64,000 nucleotides of DNA from Maritimibacter sp. (lineage in GTDB: Bacteria > Pseudomonadota > Alphaproteobacteria > Rhodobacterales > Rhodobacteraceae). This document shows positions 54,780-64,000 of the stretch, in pieces; position 1 is the first letter of the stretch, and every line of letters begins with the position of its first letter. The notes beneath the pieces are model-generated. The model was not told the origin of the DNA. It worked only from the letters and a program-made list of their open reading frames with translations, and ran no database searches. The DNA is taken from contig JAABTN010000015.1 in NCBI GenBank assembly GCA_011389895.1, positions 1-64,000 on the forward strand, read 5' to 3'. The position numbers and the translations under genes were made by a program.

Positions 54780-56075
54780 ATGGCCAATGTTGTCGTCGTC
54801 GGCGCCCAGTGGGGCGATGAGGGGAAGGGCAAGATCGTGGATTGGCTGTCGGAACGGGCCGATGTCATCTGCCGATTCCAAGGGGGCCATAATGCCGGTC
54901 ATACGCTGGTCATCGACGGCAAGGTTTACAAGCTGCATGCATTGCCATCCGGCGTTGTGCGCCCCGGAAAGCTGTCGGTCATTGGAAACGGCGTGGTGTT
55001 GGACCCGTGGCATTTGTTGTCCGAGATCGAGACGATCCGGGCGCAGGGGGTCGAGATCACGCCGCAAACGCTGATGATCGCCGAGAACACGCCCCTGATC
55101 CTGCCATTTCATGGTGAGCTTGACCGGGCGCGTGAAGAAGCCGCCTCGAAGGGCACCAAGATCGGGACGACCGGGCGCGGGATCGGCCCGGCCTATGAAG
55201 ACAAGGTCGGGCGCCGGGTGATCCGGGTCGCGGATCTCGCGGATGCCGCCACGCTCGAAGCGCGCGTGGACCGCGCGTTGCAGCATCACAACCCGTTGCG
55301 CCGGGGGCTTGGCGCCGAAGAGATCGACCGCGAGGCATTGATCGCGCAGTTGACAGACATTGCGCCGAAGATCCTCGCCTATGCCGCCCCGGTCTGGAAG
55401 GTGCTGTCGGAGAAGCGCAAGGCGGGCAAGCGGATCTTGTTCGAAGGGGCGCAGGGCGCACTTTTGGACATCGACTTCGGCACCTATCCCTTCGTGACCT
55501 CGTCAAACGTGATCGCGGGGCAGGCCGCGACCGGCGTCGGCGTCGGGCCGGGGTCCATCGATTACGTGCTCGGGATCGTGAAAGCCTATACCACCCGCGT
55601 GGGCGAGGGGCCGTTCCCGACCGAATTGTTCGATGCGGATGGGCAGCGGCTTGGCGAACGTGGCCACGAATTTGGCACCACCACCGGGCGCCAGCGCCGC
55701 TGTGGCTGGTTCGATGCCGCGCTGGTGCGCCAGACCTGCGCCATCTCGGGGATCAACGGCATCTGTCTGACCAAGCTCGACGTGCTCGACGGGTTCGAGA
55801 CGCTCAAGATTTGCGTCGCCTATGAGCTTGATGGCAAACGGTTGGATTACCTGCCCACCGCAGCGGAAGAGCAGGCGCGCTGCACCCCGATCTACGAAGA
55901 GATGGAGGGCTGGAACGCGTCGAGCGAAGGCGCACGCTCCTGGGCCGATCTGCCCGCCGCCGCGATCAAATACGTGCGCCGGGTGGAAGAGCTGATCGGC
56001 TGCCCGGTCGCGCTCTTGTCGACGAGCCCGGAGCGCGAGGATACCATCCTCGTCACTGATCCCTTCGCGGATTGA
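54780..56075 (+). CDS. purA: Adenylosuccinate synthetase
   Basis: First step from IMP to AMP: GTP-dependent ligation of aspartate. 431 residues: [21 protein letters not shown]-loop region (about 4-23), GGHNAGHT (about 37-44), [14 protein letters not shown] (about 127-140), RRCGWFDA and the GTP base motif TKLDVLD near 330. Start ATG 54780 with GAGAGGATCGGAT upstream; frames upstream to 54681 lack a start signal. Confidence 0.97.
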   Translation: MANVVVVGAQWGDEGKGKIVDWLSERADVICRFQGGHNAGHTLVIDGKVYKLHALPSGVVRPGKLSVIGNGVVLDPWHLLSEIETIRAQGVEITPQTLMIAENTPLILPFHGELDRAREEAASKGTKIGTTGRGIGPAYEDKVGRRVIRVADLADAATLEARVDRALQHHNPLRRGLGAEEIDREALIAQLTDIAPKILAYAAPVWKVLSEKRKAGKRILFEGAQGALLDIDFGTYPFVTSSNVIAGQAATGVGVGPGSIDYVLGIVKAYTTRVGEGPFPTELFDADGQRLGERGHEFGTTTGRQRRCGWFDAALVRQTCAISGINGICLTKLDVLDGFETLKICVAYELDGKRLDYLPTAAEEQARCTPIYEEMEGWNASSEGARSWADLPAAAIKYVRRVEELIGCPVALLSTSPEREDTILVTDPFAD

Positions 56076-56102
56076 CCGCGTATTCGGACTAAAGGAGGCA
56101 CC

Positions 56103-56333
56103 ATGGCCCTGTCACAAAAGGCGCGCAAAGGCTGGGCGATCTTCGTCTTGGTTGTTGTCCTGCCGATCTGGATCATCATCGCGGTGAACCTTGCCGATCT
56201 CGTCAGCCGCGACAACATGCTGGTCGAGCTTTTGGTGTTCATCGTGCTTGGCGTGGTGTGGATCTTCCCGTTCAAGAACCTGTTCAAGGGCGTGGCGGCA
56301 GCACCGCCGGAGGACGAGGGGGATCATCACTGA
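56103..56333 (+). CDS. DUF2842 small membrane protein
   Basis: 76 residues with two membrane helices (WAIFVLVVVLPIWIIIAVNLA, about 11-31; LLVFIVLGVVWIFPF, about 43-57) and the RxGW start and FPFKNLFKGV end typical of DUF2842. Function unknown. AAAGGAGGCACC is an excellent ribosome site. It follows purA by 27 bp and ends at a strong terminator, so purA and this gene probably share a transcript. Confidence 0.87.
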   Translation: MALSQKARKGWAIFVLVVVLPIWIIIAVNLADLVSRDNMLVELLVFIVLGVVWIFPFKNLFKGVAAAPPEDEGDHH

Positions 56334-56368
56334 TCCGCCCCGCGACAAGGCCCCTTGCACACCAAACA

Positions 56369-56409
56369 AAAACCGGCGGCGCATCTGGCATGCGCCGCCG
56401 GTTTTTTTG
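56369..56409 (+). terminator. Strong bidirectional terminator after the purA-DUF2842 unit
   Basis: AACCGGCGGCGCA (56371-56383) pairs perfectly with TGCGCCGCCGGTT (56391-56403), 7-nt loop, followed by more T on the plus strand. On the minus strand TTTTTGTTT follows, serving the acidic-protein gene as well. Confidence 0.95.
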
Positions 56410-56441
56410 ATCGACTGGCCCGCGACCGCGCGCCGAAATGA

Positions 56442-58964
56442 TCATTCGTAATACAGGCTTTCTTCCGACAGAACGAATTGCCCGCGCTGGACCTTCGTGA
56501 TCTGACCGGCCTTGAGAAGCTGACCGAAAGAGCGCAGGGCGTCGTCGCGGTTCACCTCGGGCGTGCAGGCCAGCGCCAGCGACATGATCTGCGGGCGCGT
56601 GGCCCAGGGCCGGCCCACTTCCTGCGTGACAAAGGCTGTTGCCGCCTCCAGCGCATCCTCGATCCCCTCGACCCCGAGATCGGCGGCGAAGGCCCGGAAC
56701 CCGGAGGTCATATCCTGGTTCGCGGCCTCGTCCTGATCCTCCTCGTCCGCCTGCGGCTCTTCGCGGGTGGCGAGGTTCGATTTGGCCACGCGACGCGGGC
56801 GCACCGGCTGCACCGGACGCTTGGGCTGCGCGGGCTGAACCGTTTCCTCGGCCTCGTCATCCACGCGCTGTTCGGACACGAGGACCAGCGGGGCAAGCCG
56901 ACGCTTCGGCGCGTCGGCCCCGGCAGAGGGGCGGCGCGGGCGCACCACGCGGGCGAGATCGTCGCGATACACCTCGTCCGACCGCAGCGCGGCAGCGTCC
57001 ATCGATTCGAACGCATCTTCGACCTTCTCGCTGTCCGCTCGCTTTGCCTGAACGGCAGCTTTCAGGTGCTGGATGGCCGAGCGGCGGCGGGTGCTTTCCC
57101 CGGTCGCGAGTTGGGTGTTGGTCTTTTCAAGGATGCGGTCGATCGCCCGGTCGGTTTCGCCGATGTCGACATCGTCAAAGGCGGTGCGCGGCGTGCCACC
57201 TTGGGCCGCGATGCGGTCTGTCGGTTCTTCTTCCGGCTGGATCGACAGCGGTTCGGGGCGCGCTGTGTCCTCGGCAACCGCATGAAACGCGGCGTCTTGC
57301 GCGTCTTCGTTACCCGCGCTCTCGTCGCTCTCGCCTTCGTCCGTCTCAAGCGTGGCGTCCGTGTCGTCCGCGTCATCGGTCTCATATTCGGCATCCGGGT
57401 CGATCCGGCTCAGGGCGTCCCAATCCTCGTCGTCCTCGGTGTCGTCCTCGTCCTCGGACAGGGCAGCCTTGGCGCGGTCCGTGTCGTAATTGCCAAGATC
57501 TGCCTCGGCCTCGCCCCGCTCCAGCGCCGCGCGCGATTCGCGTTCGACTTGGGCGAGTTCGGCTGTCAGCGCCGCTTCCTCTTCCGGGTCGAGCGAGCTT
57601 TCGCCGGGCACGGTGAAGCTGTCATCCTCCTCATCATCGGCAAAGATGTCAGCGGCGATGTCGTCGTCCGTGGTGGGCGTCTGATCCGTGTCGGTCGGCT
57701 CATCGGCGGCCTGTTTCGGGGCGTCGGAGTCCGGACGGCGCACGTGCACGACGCGGGCCACCGGGCGACGTTTTCCGGCCTTGGCGTCGGGGGTCTGTTC
57801 GGGGGCCGCCTCTGCGGTCTCCTCCGCAGGTTCCTGTGAGGTGTCCTCTGCGGTGTCCTCTGTGGTTTCCACTTTGGGCGCTTCGGCAGCCTCTTCGTCC
57901 TCGTCCCCAAGATCGAACACCTCGCCATCGTCCTGCCCGGAGGTCAGGTCGGCGGCCAAGGGATCGGCAGCATCATCGGTGTCGTCGAACGCGTTTTCAT
58001 TGTCGTCGCGCGGCCCGAATTCGCGGCTCTCTTCCGTGACCTTGCCAAGCAGAGCGGCAAAGTCCGCGTCGTCGTCCGCGTCGGTCTCTGCCGTGTCCGG
58101 GGCCCGGTCGGCACCCGGTGCGCGTTCGTCTTCTTCCTCGGCGATCATCGCCTGTTCGAGAATGTCATCCACGTCGTCGGCATCATCGTCAGACGGAAAA
58201 TAATCCTCGGCATGCTGATCTTCGGAATAATCTTCGTCTTTCGTCGGCGTGCGCGCGCCCGGTTTCGGGCTGGTGTCGACCACGGCACGGATGCGGCGGA
58301 TCTTGTCGGTGACAGACCCGACTTCGCGCGGGCCATCGTCCTGATCCGCGTCTTTGTCGGCCGTTTCGCGCACCTTTTTGGCTGCCGCGTCGCGCTTGGC
58401 GCGCGCATTGGCGTCTGCTTCGGCTTTCTCGGCCTCACGGCGGCGGGCTGTCTCGGCTTCGTCTGCCTTGCGCTGGGCCTCGCGGGCTGCCTCTTCTTCC
58501 CGGGCGCGTTGCGCTGCCTCTTCTTCGGCGACGCGCGCTGCCTCGGCCTCGCGCTCGATCTCGGCGGCGTGGCGTTCGGCTTCCGCCTCGGCAGCCTTTA
58601 CCTTCTCGGCGTCTTCCGCGGCCTTCTCTGCCGCTTCGTCCGCCGCGTCATCATCGGCATCATCCCCCGCGTTCGCGTCGGTGAGCAGACCGACAGCTTG
58701 CGGATCATCCTTGGCTTGGCGCAGCACAACGCCATGTTCGCTGACCTGCGCCTCGACACGCTTCTTGCCTTCGCGTTCGGCAATCTGGTGCAGCATCTCC
58801 GCGTCGGGGGTCGGCGGCTCCGCCCCGAAATAGCGATCATCGGCCGCGAGGTCGCGAAAATATTCCGCGATCGACTTCATCGTGTTGAAGGGATCGTCAA
58901 AACCTTCCAGCGTGCAGCTGAAGGTGCCGTAAGATACAGTGAGAATCCTGCTCGAATTCACCAT
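56442..58964 (-). CDS. Large acidic, mostly disordered protein with conserved ends
   Basis: 840 residues; no enzyme family recognised. Residues about 1-60 are globular-looking ([44 protein letters not shown]). About 105-215 is an Ala/Glu/Arg heptad-rich coiled coil. About 235-590 is extremely Asp/Glu-rich and low complexity. About 610-665 has a basic helical patch ([29 protein letters not shown]); 685-750 is Pro/Arg-rich; the last 90 residues ([18 protein letters not shown] to the C-terminus) look folded, like a winged helix ([17 protein letters not shown]). No signal or membrane segment. I recall similar start sequences in Rhodobacteraceae genomes without known function. Start may be ATG 58964. 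Confidence 0.7.
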   Translation of the reverse strand: MVNSSRILTVSYGTFSCTLEGFDDPFNTMKSIAEYFRDLAADDRYFGAEPPTPDAEMLHQIAEREGKKRVEAQVSEHGVVLRQAKDDPQAVGLLTDANAGDDADDDAADEAAEKAAEDAEKVKAAEAEAERHAAEIEREAEAARVAEEEAAQRAREEEAAREAQRKADEAETARRREAEKAEADANARAKRDAAAKKVRETADKDADQDDGPREVGSVTDKIRRIRAVVDTSPKPGARTPTKDEDYSEDQHAEDYFPSDDDADDVDDILEQAMIAEEEDERAPGADRAPDTAETDADDDADFAALLGKVTEESREFGPRDDNENAFDDTDDAADPLAADLTSGQDDGEVFDLGDEDEEAAEAPKVETTEDTAEDTSQEPAEETAEAAPEQTPDAKAGKRRPVARVVHVRRPDSDAPKQAADEPTDTDQTPTTDDDIAADIFADDEEDDSFTVPGESSLDPEEEAALTAELAQVERESRAALERGEAEADLGNYDTDRAKAALSEDEDDTEDDEDWDALSRIDPDAEYETDDADDTDATLETDEGESDESAGNEDAQDAAFHAVAEDTARPEPLSIQPEEEPTDRIAAQGGTPRTAFDDVDIGETDRAIDRILEKTNTQLATGESTRRRSAIQHLKAAVQAKRADSEKVEDAFESMDAAALRSDEVYRDDLARVVRPRRPSAGADAPKRRLAPLVLVSEQRVDDEAEETVQPAQPKRPVQPVRPRRVAKSNLATREEPQADEEDQDEAANQDMTSGFRAFAADLGVEGIEDALEAATAFVTQEVGRPWATRPQIMSLALACTPEVNRDDALRSFGQLLKAGQITKVQRGQFVLSEESLYYE

Positions 58965-59096
58965 GTCACGTTCGCTTTCTCCCCCGATCCAGCAACAGCA
59001 GGTTTACCACGGAGCGCTTCGAGAAATTGCACAAAAGCGCGAAATTGGCGGTATTTTTTCGCGTCCGAAATGTGGATAGTTTCTGGAATGGATACA

Positions 59097-59774
59097 ATGA
59101 AGCATAAAAACCCGATCATTTCATCCTTTTCGGAGACAGTAACGCTTCTTGGTGGGGGTGACCTTACCGATGAAACCGTTTCCGATCTGTTGACGCGGGC
59201 CCCGAATCTGGTGGTTTGTGACGGGGCCGCGACAGGGGCGCTCGCGATGGGGGTCATGCCTGACGCCGTCATCGGGGATATGGACAGCCTCGATGCAGAA
59301 ACAAGAGCGCGGCTTAACCCGGGCCGGGTGCATGAGCTGACCGATCAGGACACGACGGACTTCGACAAGGCGCTGCGTTCGATCCGCGCGCCGCTGATCC
59401 TCGGGGCCGGGTTCATGGGACAACGGCTGGATCATGAGCTTGCCTGCTACAACGCGCTGGTGCGCCACCCGGATGTGTGCTGCATCCTCGTGGGCGGGCA
59501 CGACATCTGCTTTCACCTGCCGGCACGCAGGCGCCTGTTCATGGATTTGAAAATCGGGAGCCGGGTGTCGCTGTTCCCGATGGCCGAACTGGATGTGCAC
59601 ACCGACGGCATGGAGTGGTCGTTTGAACGCCTCACCCTGGCCCCCTGGGGCCGGGTCGGCACCTCGAACATCGCGCGGGGCCGTGTGGTGGTCGAGGCGG
59701 ATCGGGACGGGCTATTGGTGATCCTGCCCCGCGCCGCCCTTGATGACGCGATCACCGCGCTTCGCGCGCTGTGA
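59097..59774 (+). CDS. thiN: Thiamine diphosphokinase
   Basis: Makes thiamine diphosphate from thiamine and ATP. 225 residues: TLLGGGDLTDE, VVCDGAATGALAMGVMPDAVIGDMDSLD (about 38-65, the Asp-rich substrate site), DQDTTDFDKAL (about 80-90), GAGFMGQRLDHELACYNAL (about 100-118) and the C-terminal beta domain about 150-222. ATG 59097 has GGAATGGA upstream at good spacing; ATG 59088 directly abuts GGA. No TPP riboswitch seen. Divergent from the acidic-protein gene. Confidence 0.88.
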   Translation: MKHKNPIISSFSETVTLLGGGDLTDETVSDLLTRAPNLVVCDGAATGALAMGVMPDAVIGDMDSLDAETRARLNPGRVHELTDQDTTDFDKALRSIRAPLILGAGFMGQRLDHELACYNALVRHPDVCCILVGGHDICFHLPARRRLFMDLKIGSRVSLFPMAELDVHTDGMEWSFERLTLAPWGRVGTSNIARGRVVVEADRDGLLVILPRAALDDAITALRAL

Positions 59775-59788
59775 TCTTCACCGTTTTC

Positions 59789-59853
59789 GAAATACCTCGG
59801 GAGGGAGCGGGGCATTTGCCTGCAAATGCACCGTGGGAGGGCTGGCCCTCCCC
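59789..59853 (+). repeat. Dispersed double-hairpin repeat, copy B
   Basis: Starts GAAATACCTCGG. Hairpin 1: GCATTTGC-CT-GCAAATGC (59812-59829). Hairpin 2: GGGAGGGC-TG-GCCCTCCC (59835-59852). Same order and spacing as copy A, with compensatory changes in both stems. Lies between thiN and rpiA; the rest of this gap holds no gene. Confidence 0.78.
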
Positions 59854-59967
59854 GCCGCCCGATCAGTTGCCCGGTCAGCCGCCCGCCGCACCGATCCCCC
59901 CTCGCACATGGCACCGGGTTTGCTTATAAAACCGGGGAATCTGCCCCGCCCTTTTAGGAACGCTGCC

Positions 59968-60750
59968 ATGTCCAACAATCTTTCGCCCATCGACACCGCC
60001 AAATTCGTTGCTGCCAAGCGCGCGGTGGATTTCGTCGAGGACGGCATGCGGGTCGGGCTGGGCACCGGGTCGACGGCGGCGTGGATGGTGCGCTGTCTCG
60101 GGGAACGGGTGCGCGAGGAGGGGTTGAAGATCTCGGGCGTTCCGACCTCGACCCGCACCGCGGAACTGGCCCGGCAGGTTGGCATCCGGGTCATCAGCCT
60201 CGATGAGGCGCGCTGGCTTGATGTGACCATTGACGGGGCCGATGAATTCGACGCCGATCTGAACCTGATCAAGGGCGGCGGTGGCGCGCATCTTCAGGAA
60301 AAGATCGTCGCCACCGCGTCGGACATGATGATCGTGATCACGGACCCGTCGAAACAGGTGGAGCATCTCGGGGCTTTCCCGCTGCCCGTCGAAGTGATCC
60401 CCTTCGGATGGCAGACCACCAAGGCGCTGATCGAGGAAACGCTGGCGTCGCTCGACGTTCTGGGCCAACAGGCGAGCCTTCGGATGAACAGCGAGGCGCC
60501 GTTTGTCACCGACGAGGGCAATCACATCATTGATCTTCACCTGCAACGCATCGGCAACCCGCGCCAGATTTCCATGGTTTTGAACCAGATCCCCGGCGTG
60601 GTCGAGAACGGTCTGTTCGTCGACATCTGTGACAAGGTCGTGATCGGGCATCAGGATGGCCGGGTCGAGGTCATCGATATCAACGAGGGCACCCAGGAAG
60701 AGGGTCAGATCGACTTCGTCGAGTCCGAGAACCTGTTCTCGGATATTTGA
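59968..60750 (+). CDS. rpiA: Ribose-5-phosphate isomerase A
   Basis: Interconverts ribose-5-phosphate and ribulose-5-phosphate in the pentose phosphate pathway. 260 residues: VGLGTGSTAAW (about 29-39), DVTIDGADEFD (about 86-96) with catalytic acids, KGGGGAHLQEKIVA (about 100-113) with the catalytic Glu. The C-terminal NEGTQEEGQIDFVESENLF is longer than in E. coli RpiA (219 residues). TAGGAACGCTGCC precedes the ATG. Confidence 0.95.
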   Translation: MSNNLSPIDTAKFVAAKRAVDFVEDGMRVGLGTGSTAAWMVRCLGERVREEGLKISGVPTSTRTAELARQVGIRVISLDEARWLDVTIDGADEFDADLNLIKGGGGAHLQEKIVATASDMMIVITDPSKQVEHLGAFPLPVEVIPFGWQTTKALIEETLASLDVLGQQASLRMNSEAPFVTDEGNHIIDLHLQRIGNPRQISMVLNQIPGVVENGLFVDICDKVVIGHQDGRVEVIDINEGTQEEGQIDFVESENLFSDI

Positions 60751-60806
60751 GACAGGGCCTTTGTCGGGCGCTGCCTTGTTTCAATGAACCGTTGTGGAAC
60801 GACTGA

Positions 60807-60866
60807 TTGGAGGGGGCTGTCTGCCCCCTCCAAACCACCCCCGAGAATATTTTCGGAACGATGAAG
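60807..60866 (-). repeat. Dispersed hairpin repeat, copy C (reverse orientation)
   Basis: On the minus strand AATATTCTCGGGGGTGG leads to the perfect 11-bp stem TTGGAGGGGGC/GCCCCCTCCAA (60807-60833, 5-nt loop). Same order of elements (A/T-rich start, TCGG, G-run, hairpin) as copies A and B, but only one hairpin. It may also end rpiA transcription. Confidence 0.6.
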
Positions 60867-60980
60867 GGGAGCGACGACAGGCGCGCCACGCTCAAGGGCG
60901 CGTGAATGTTGGGGTCCGATGCTGGCATGTTGCCGGGTTCTGTGGAATATCGCCTTCAAAGAGACGGACAAAGGTGACCC

Positions 60981-62342
60981 ATGAGCGATTTCGACTACGA
61001 CCTTTTCGTGATCGGTGGCGGTTCGGGCGGTGTGCGCGCCGGGCGCGTGGCGGCAGAGAGCGGGGCGAAGGTCGGGCTGGCCGAGGAATTTCGCATGGGT
61101 GGTACCTGCGTGATCCGGGGATGTGTGCCCAAAAAGCTGATGGTCTTCGCGTCGAAATTCGGCCCCCTGGCCGGTGAGGCGCGGGATTTCGGGTGGGACA
61201 TGCCGGATGGGCGGTTCGACTGGCTCGCGTTTCGCCCGAAGCTGCACAATGAATTGTCGCGTCTTGAGAACATCTATCGCACCAACCTGGCCCGTCCCGG
61301 CACCGACATCCATGACGCGCGGGCGCGTCTGATTGATGCGCATACGGTCGCGCTGTCGAACGGGCAAAGCTACACCGCGAAACACATTCTCGTGGCCACC
61401 GGCGGGCGGCCTTTCGTTCCCGATCTGCCGGGCGCAGAGCTTGGCATCACCTCGAACGAGATCTTCAATCTCGACCATCTGCCCGAGAAGATCCTGATCG
61501 TTGGCGGCGGGTACATTGCCTGTGAGTTCGCCTGTATTCTCAATGGTCTGGGCGTCGGGGTGACGCTTTGGCACCGGGGGCCGCAGGTGTTGCGGGGCTT
61601 TGACGACGAGGTGCGCGGTCATATCGCCGAGGTGATGATCGCACAGGGGATCGACCTGCGCGTCGGCGTCTCGCCCACCGGGGTTCAGCGCGGCTCGGAC
61701 GGGCGGCTACGTGTCTCCGGCACCGATGATCACAAGGCCATGGTCGGCGAGGTGCTTTGGGCCACCGGGCGCACGCCCAACTCCGATGATCTCGGGCTCG
61801 AGGCGCTTGGAGTGGAGCGCGCGGACAACGGTGCGATCGTGGTCGATGAATATAGCCAGACCGCCGTGCCCTCGATCTTTGCCATCGGCGATGTGACCGA
61901 CCGCATCGCCCTGACCCCGGTCGCGATCCGCGAAGGCGCGGCGTTTGTCGAGACGGTGTTCAAGGGCAACCCGACGCGGCCCGACCACGCGCTGGTGGCC
62001 AGCGCGGTTTTCACCCAGCCGGAGTATGGTACAGTGGGGCTGACCGAGGAAGAAGCACGCGCGCAGGAGAAGATCGATGTCTATTGCGCCGCCTTCCGTC
62101 CGATGCAGAAAAGCTTCATCGACCGGTCTGAGAAGGCGTTGTTCAAGCTGATCGTGAGCCAGGAGAGCCAGAAGGTCTTGGGATGCCATATCGTCGCAGA
62201 CGGGGCGGGCGAGATGATCCAGCTGGCCGCCGTGGCGGTAAAGATGGGGGCGACCAAGGCCGATTTTGACGCGGCTGTGGCGGTGCATCCGACCATGGCC
62301 GAGGAAATCGTCCTGATGAAAACACCGACCCGCGCGGACTGA
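60981..62342 (+). CDS. gor: Glutathione-disulfide reductase
   Basis: NADPH-dependent flavoenzyme of the pyridine nucleotide-disulfide family, 453 residues: FAD-binding GGGSGG (about 12-17), redox disulfide C43-C48 in GGTCVIRGCVPKK, NADPH-binding GGGYIACEFACIL (about 176-188), second FAD motif FAIGDVTDRI (about 296-305), and the C-terminal catalytic His in HPTMAEEI. The CVIRGC active site (in place of CVNVGC) is the plant/cyanobacterial-type variant seen in alphaproteobacterial GR. 230 bp after rpiA; AAAGGTGACCC precedes ATG. Confidence 0.95.
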   Translation: MSDFDYDLFVIGGGSGGVRAGRVAAESGAKVGLAEEFRMGGTCVIRGCVPKKLMVFASKFGPLAGEARDFGWDMPDGRFDWLAFRPKLHNELSRLENIYRTNLARPGTDIHDARARLIDAHTVALSNGQSYTAKHILVATGGRPFVPDLPGAELGITSNEIFNLDHLPEKILIVGGGYIACEFACILNGLGVGVTLWHRGPQVLRGFDDEVRGHIAEVMIAQGIDLRVGVSPTGVQRGSDGRLRVSGTDDHKAMVGEVLWATGRTPNSDDLGLEALGVERADNGAIVVDEYSQTAVPSIFAIGDVTDRIALTPVAIREGAAFVETVFKGNPTRPDHALVASAVFTQPEYGTVGLTEEEARAQEKIDVYCAAFRPMQKSFIDRSEKALFKLIVSQESQKVLGCHIVADGAGEMIQLAAVAVKMGATKADFDAAVAVHPTMAEEIVLMKTPTRAD

Positions 62343-62409
62343 ACCGGGTTGAAATTGAAGCGTATCACCGCCAGTTATAAGCGGACAGATTTTGGAGGAT
62401 GACAAACAG

Positions 62410-63564
62410 ATGGCCAGCGACAATGGCGGCCCCTGGGGCGGCGGCGGTGGAAACCGCGGCGGTCAGGGTGGAGATGACGGGCGAAACGGACAGCGCGGTG
62501 GACCGCGCCGCCCCGGACAGGGGCAGGGCTCCAACGTGCCCGAGATAGACGACCTGATGCGCCGGGGGCAGGAACAGCTTCGCGTGCTCATGGGCGGACG
62601 GGGCAATGGCGGCGGTGGCGGCGACGGGTCCGGCGGCCCCGGCTTTTCACGCGGAAGCGTGGTCATCGTTCTTATTGCCGCGGTCGCGCTTTGGCTTTTC
62701 GCGAGCTTTTATCGCGTCGACACCTCGGAGCAGTCGGTCGAATTGTTCTTTGGTGAGCAATACAAGGTCGGCACCGCCGGTTTGAACTTTGCGCCATGGC
62801 CGGTTGTGACCAAGGAGATTTATCCGGTTACCCGGGAGAACACCGAGGATATCGGGATCGGCACCGAAGAGGGTCTGATGCTGACCGGTGACGAGAATAT
62901 CGTCGACATTGATTATCAGGTGGTCTGGAACATTGGTGACATCGAGAAATTCGTCTTCAACGTGGCCGACCCGGTGGACACCGTGCGCGCTGTGTCTGAA
63001 TCGGCCATGCGTGAGATCATCGCGCGCTCGTCTCTGGCCCCCGTTCTGAACCGCGACCGGGGCGTCATTGGCCAAGAGCTTCAGGAGCTGATCCAATCCA
63101 CGCTCGACAGTTACGAGAGCGGCGTGAACATCATCCGCGTGAACTTTGACCGGGCCGACCCGCCGCGCGAGGTGATCGACAGCTTCCGCGACGTGCAGGC
63201 AGCCGAACAGACCCGTGACACGCTGCAATCGCAAGCCGACGCCTATGCCAACCGCGTGATCGCCGAGGCCCGTGGTCAGGCGGCTCAGACGCTGGAAGAG
63301 GCCGAAGCCTACCGGGCTCAGGTCGTCAATGAAGCCGAAGGTGAAGCGCAACGTTTCATCTCGGTTTACGACGAATATGCGAAAGCCCCGGATGTGACGC
63401 GCAAGCGTCTGTATCTCGAAACGCTTGAGCGGGTTCTGGGTGATGTCGAGAAGATCATCATCGACGAAGCTGCCGGGGGGGATCAGGGCGTCGTGCCTTA
63501 CCTGCCGCTTAACGAATTGCGCCGCAATTCAACCCAGTCCACCACGACAGGAGGGTCGAACTGA
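62410..63564 (+). CDS. hflK: HflK, subunit of the HflKC regulator of FtsH protease
   Basis: 384-residue SPFH/band 7 protein. The N-terminal 80 residues are Gly/Arg/Gln-rich and disordered (GGPWGGGGGNRGGQGG), one membrane helix follows (VVIVLIAAVALWLFASFY, about 84-101), then the SPFH domain (VDTSEQSVELFFGEQYK...) and a long coiled coil (about 275-340). HflK and HflC form a large periplasmic cage around FtsH. GGAGGATGACAAACAG precedes ATG 62410. Its stop overlaps the hflC start (TGATG). Confidence 0.95.
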   Translation: MASDNGGPWGGGGGNRGGQGGDDGRNGQRGGPRRPGQGQGSNVPEIDDLMRRGQEQLRVLMGGRGNGGGGGDGSGGPGFSRGSVVIVLIAAVALWLFASFYRVDTSEQSVELFFGEQYKVGTAGLNFAPWPVVTKEIYPVTRENTEDIGIGTEEGLMLTGDENIVDIDYQVVWNIGDIEKFVFNVADPVDTVRAVSESAMREIIARSSLAPVLNRDRGVIGQELQELIQSTLDSYESGVNIIRVNFDRADPPREVIDSFRDVQAAEQTRDTLQSQADAYANRVIAEARGQAAQTLEEAEAYRAQVVNEAEGEAQRFISVYDEYAKAPDVTRKRLYLETLERVLGDVEKIIIDEAAGGDQGVVPYLPLNELRRNSTQSTTTGGSN

Positions 63565-64000
63565 TGCGCCGCTCTTATATTTTCATCGCGATCGTGGCCG
63601 TTCTCGTCTTCATCGGCCTAAATTCCATCTACATCGTCGACGAACGTGAAAAGGCGCTGCGCCTCTGGTTTGGTGAGGTGACGGCGGACATCGACGATCC
63701 GGGGCTGTATTTCAAGGTGCCGGTTCTGCACGAGATCGCCAAGTACGACGACCGTATCCTGCCGCTGGACACGGAAGAGCTCGAAGTCACGCCGGCGGAT
63801 GACCGTCGTCTCGTGGTCGATGCCTTCGCCCGGTGGCGCATTGAAGACGCGACCCAGTTTCGTCAGGCCGTCGGCGCCTCGGGGATCACCGGAGCGCGTC
63901 AGCGTTTGGATCGGATCTTGAACGCTGAGCTTCGTGAAGTGCTGGGTAGCGTGCCCTCGGATGCGGTGCTGTCGGTCGACCGTGTGTCGCTGATGAACGC
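63564..64000 (+). CDS. hflC: HflC, N-terminal part (3' cut by window)
   Basis: 145 complete codons are seen, then the window ends in frame. A single N-terminal membrane anchor (YIFIAIVAVLVFIGLNSIYIV, about 5-25) is followed by the SPFH domain: DEREKALRLWFGEVT, DPGLYFKVPVLHEIAKYDDRIL, VDAFARWRIEDATQF and LNAELREVLGSVPSDAVLS. Starts within the hflK stop codon, as expected for the hflKC operon. Confidence 0.95.
   Translation, partial: MRRSYIFIAIVAVLVFIGLNSIYIVDEREKALRLWFGEVTADIDDPGLYFKVPVLHEIAKYDDRILPLDTEELEVTPADDRRLVVDAFARWRIEDATQFRQAVGASGITGARQRLDRILNAELREVLGSVPSDAVLSVDRVSLMN

Noticed and set aside
56478-57839. 453-codon plus-strand frame opposite the acidic protein gene (also 57688-58203, rich in Ser)
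   Set aside because: Translation is Arg/Val/Gly or Ser-rich, the mirror of Asp/Glu codons; the minus-strand frame has conserved-looking ends and a sensible start.
62410-62640. Gly-rich repeat coding region of hflK considered as a possible DNA repeat element
   Set aside because: It is simply the disordered Gly/Arg/Gln-rich N-terminus normal for HflK.

Overview
This 64 kb window is a high-GC chromosomal segment from an alphaproteobacterium, most likely a member of the Rhodobacteraceae (Roseobacter/Rhodobacter group). Pointers are a class I lysyl-tRNA synthetase, a complete PHA (polyhydroxyalkanoate) locus with CTGC-N3-GCAG operators, an SdhE gene behind an XRE regulator, HflK/HflC, many DUF families common in this group, and dense short operons with ATGA or TGATG junctions. 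I see no integrase, prophage, insertion sequence, CRISPR array or rRNA. Apart from one REP-associated transposase (RAYT) with its REP hairpins, the window reads as core genome.

Layout. 0-2 kb: end of a manC-type gene overlapping a phosphomannomutase (sugar-nucleotide supply), then tRNA-Gly(GCC). 2-7 kb: pyruvate carboxylase, a secreted protein of unknown role and a DUF1232 membrane protein. 7.2-9.5 kb: RAYT with four REP hairpins, one inside its own coding sequence, facing ettA. 9.6-17 kb: a MarR-GNAT protein, nadD, dacB, a GST, a TerB-like protein, class I lysS, and DUF4864 and DUF4336 proteins. 17-23 kb: a cytosolic parallel beta-helix protein resembling tailspikes, a lytic transglycosylase lipoprotein, a methyltransferase and a MATE pump. 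23-30 kb: aspartate aminotransferase, an XRE regulator with sdhE, an LdtR-like regulator, a VWA protein with a Slam-like outer-membrane barrel, thyA-folA and cspA.

30.6-33.5 kb holds the most distinctive system: a four-gene bufferin-type RiPP operon. It encodes a DUF2282 precursor with signal peptide and four Cys, a DUF692/MNIO enzyme, a DUF2063 partner and a DoxX membrane protein. A perfect 11-bp hairpin separates the precursor gene from the enzyme genes. 33.6-37.4 kb: thrS with a leader that can form two mutually exclusive hairpins, then two overlapping alpha/beta-hydrolase genes; the second has lost its nucleophile serine. 37.4-42 kb: phaZ, phaC, phaP and phaR with PhaR-type operators. 42-50 kb: a LysR regulator, a DegT aminotransferase behind a 33-bp dyad, and a six-gene operon (polar amino-acid ABC transporter, class I amidotransferase, glutamine-synthetase-like ligase) that looks like uptake and gamma-glutamylation of an amine or amino acid. 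50-64 kb: pyrG, secG, an MFS pump, purA, an 840-residue acidic disordered protein, thiamine diphosphokinase, rpiA, gor, and hflK-hflC running off the end.

The intergenic regions hold a second repeat family with covarying hairpins (copies near 50.5, 59.8 and 60.8 kb). Long open frames antisense to pyc, thrS, pyrG and others are composition artefacts of high GC and are not annotated.
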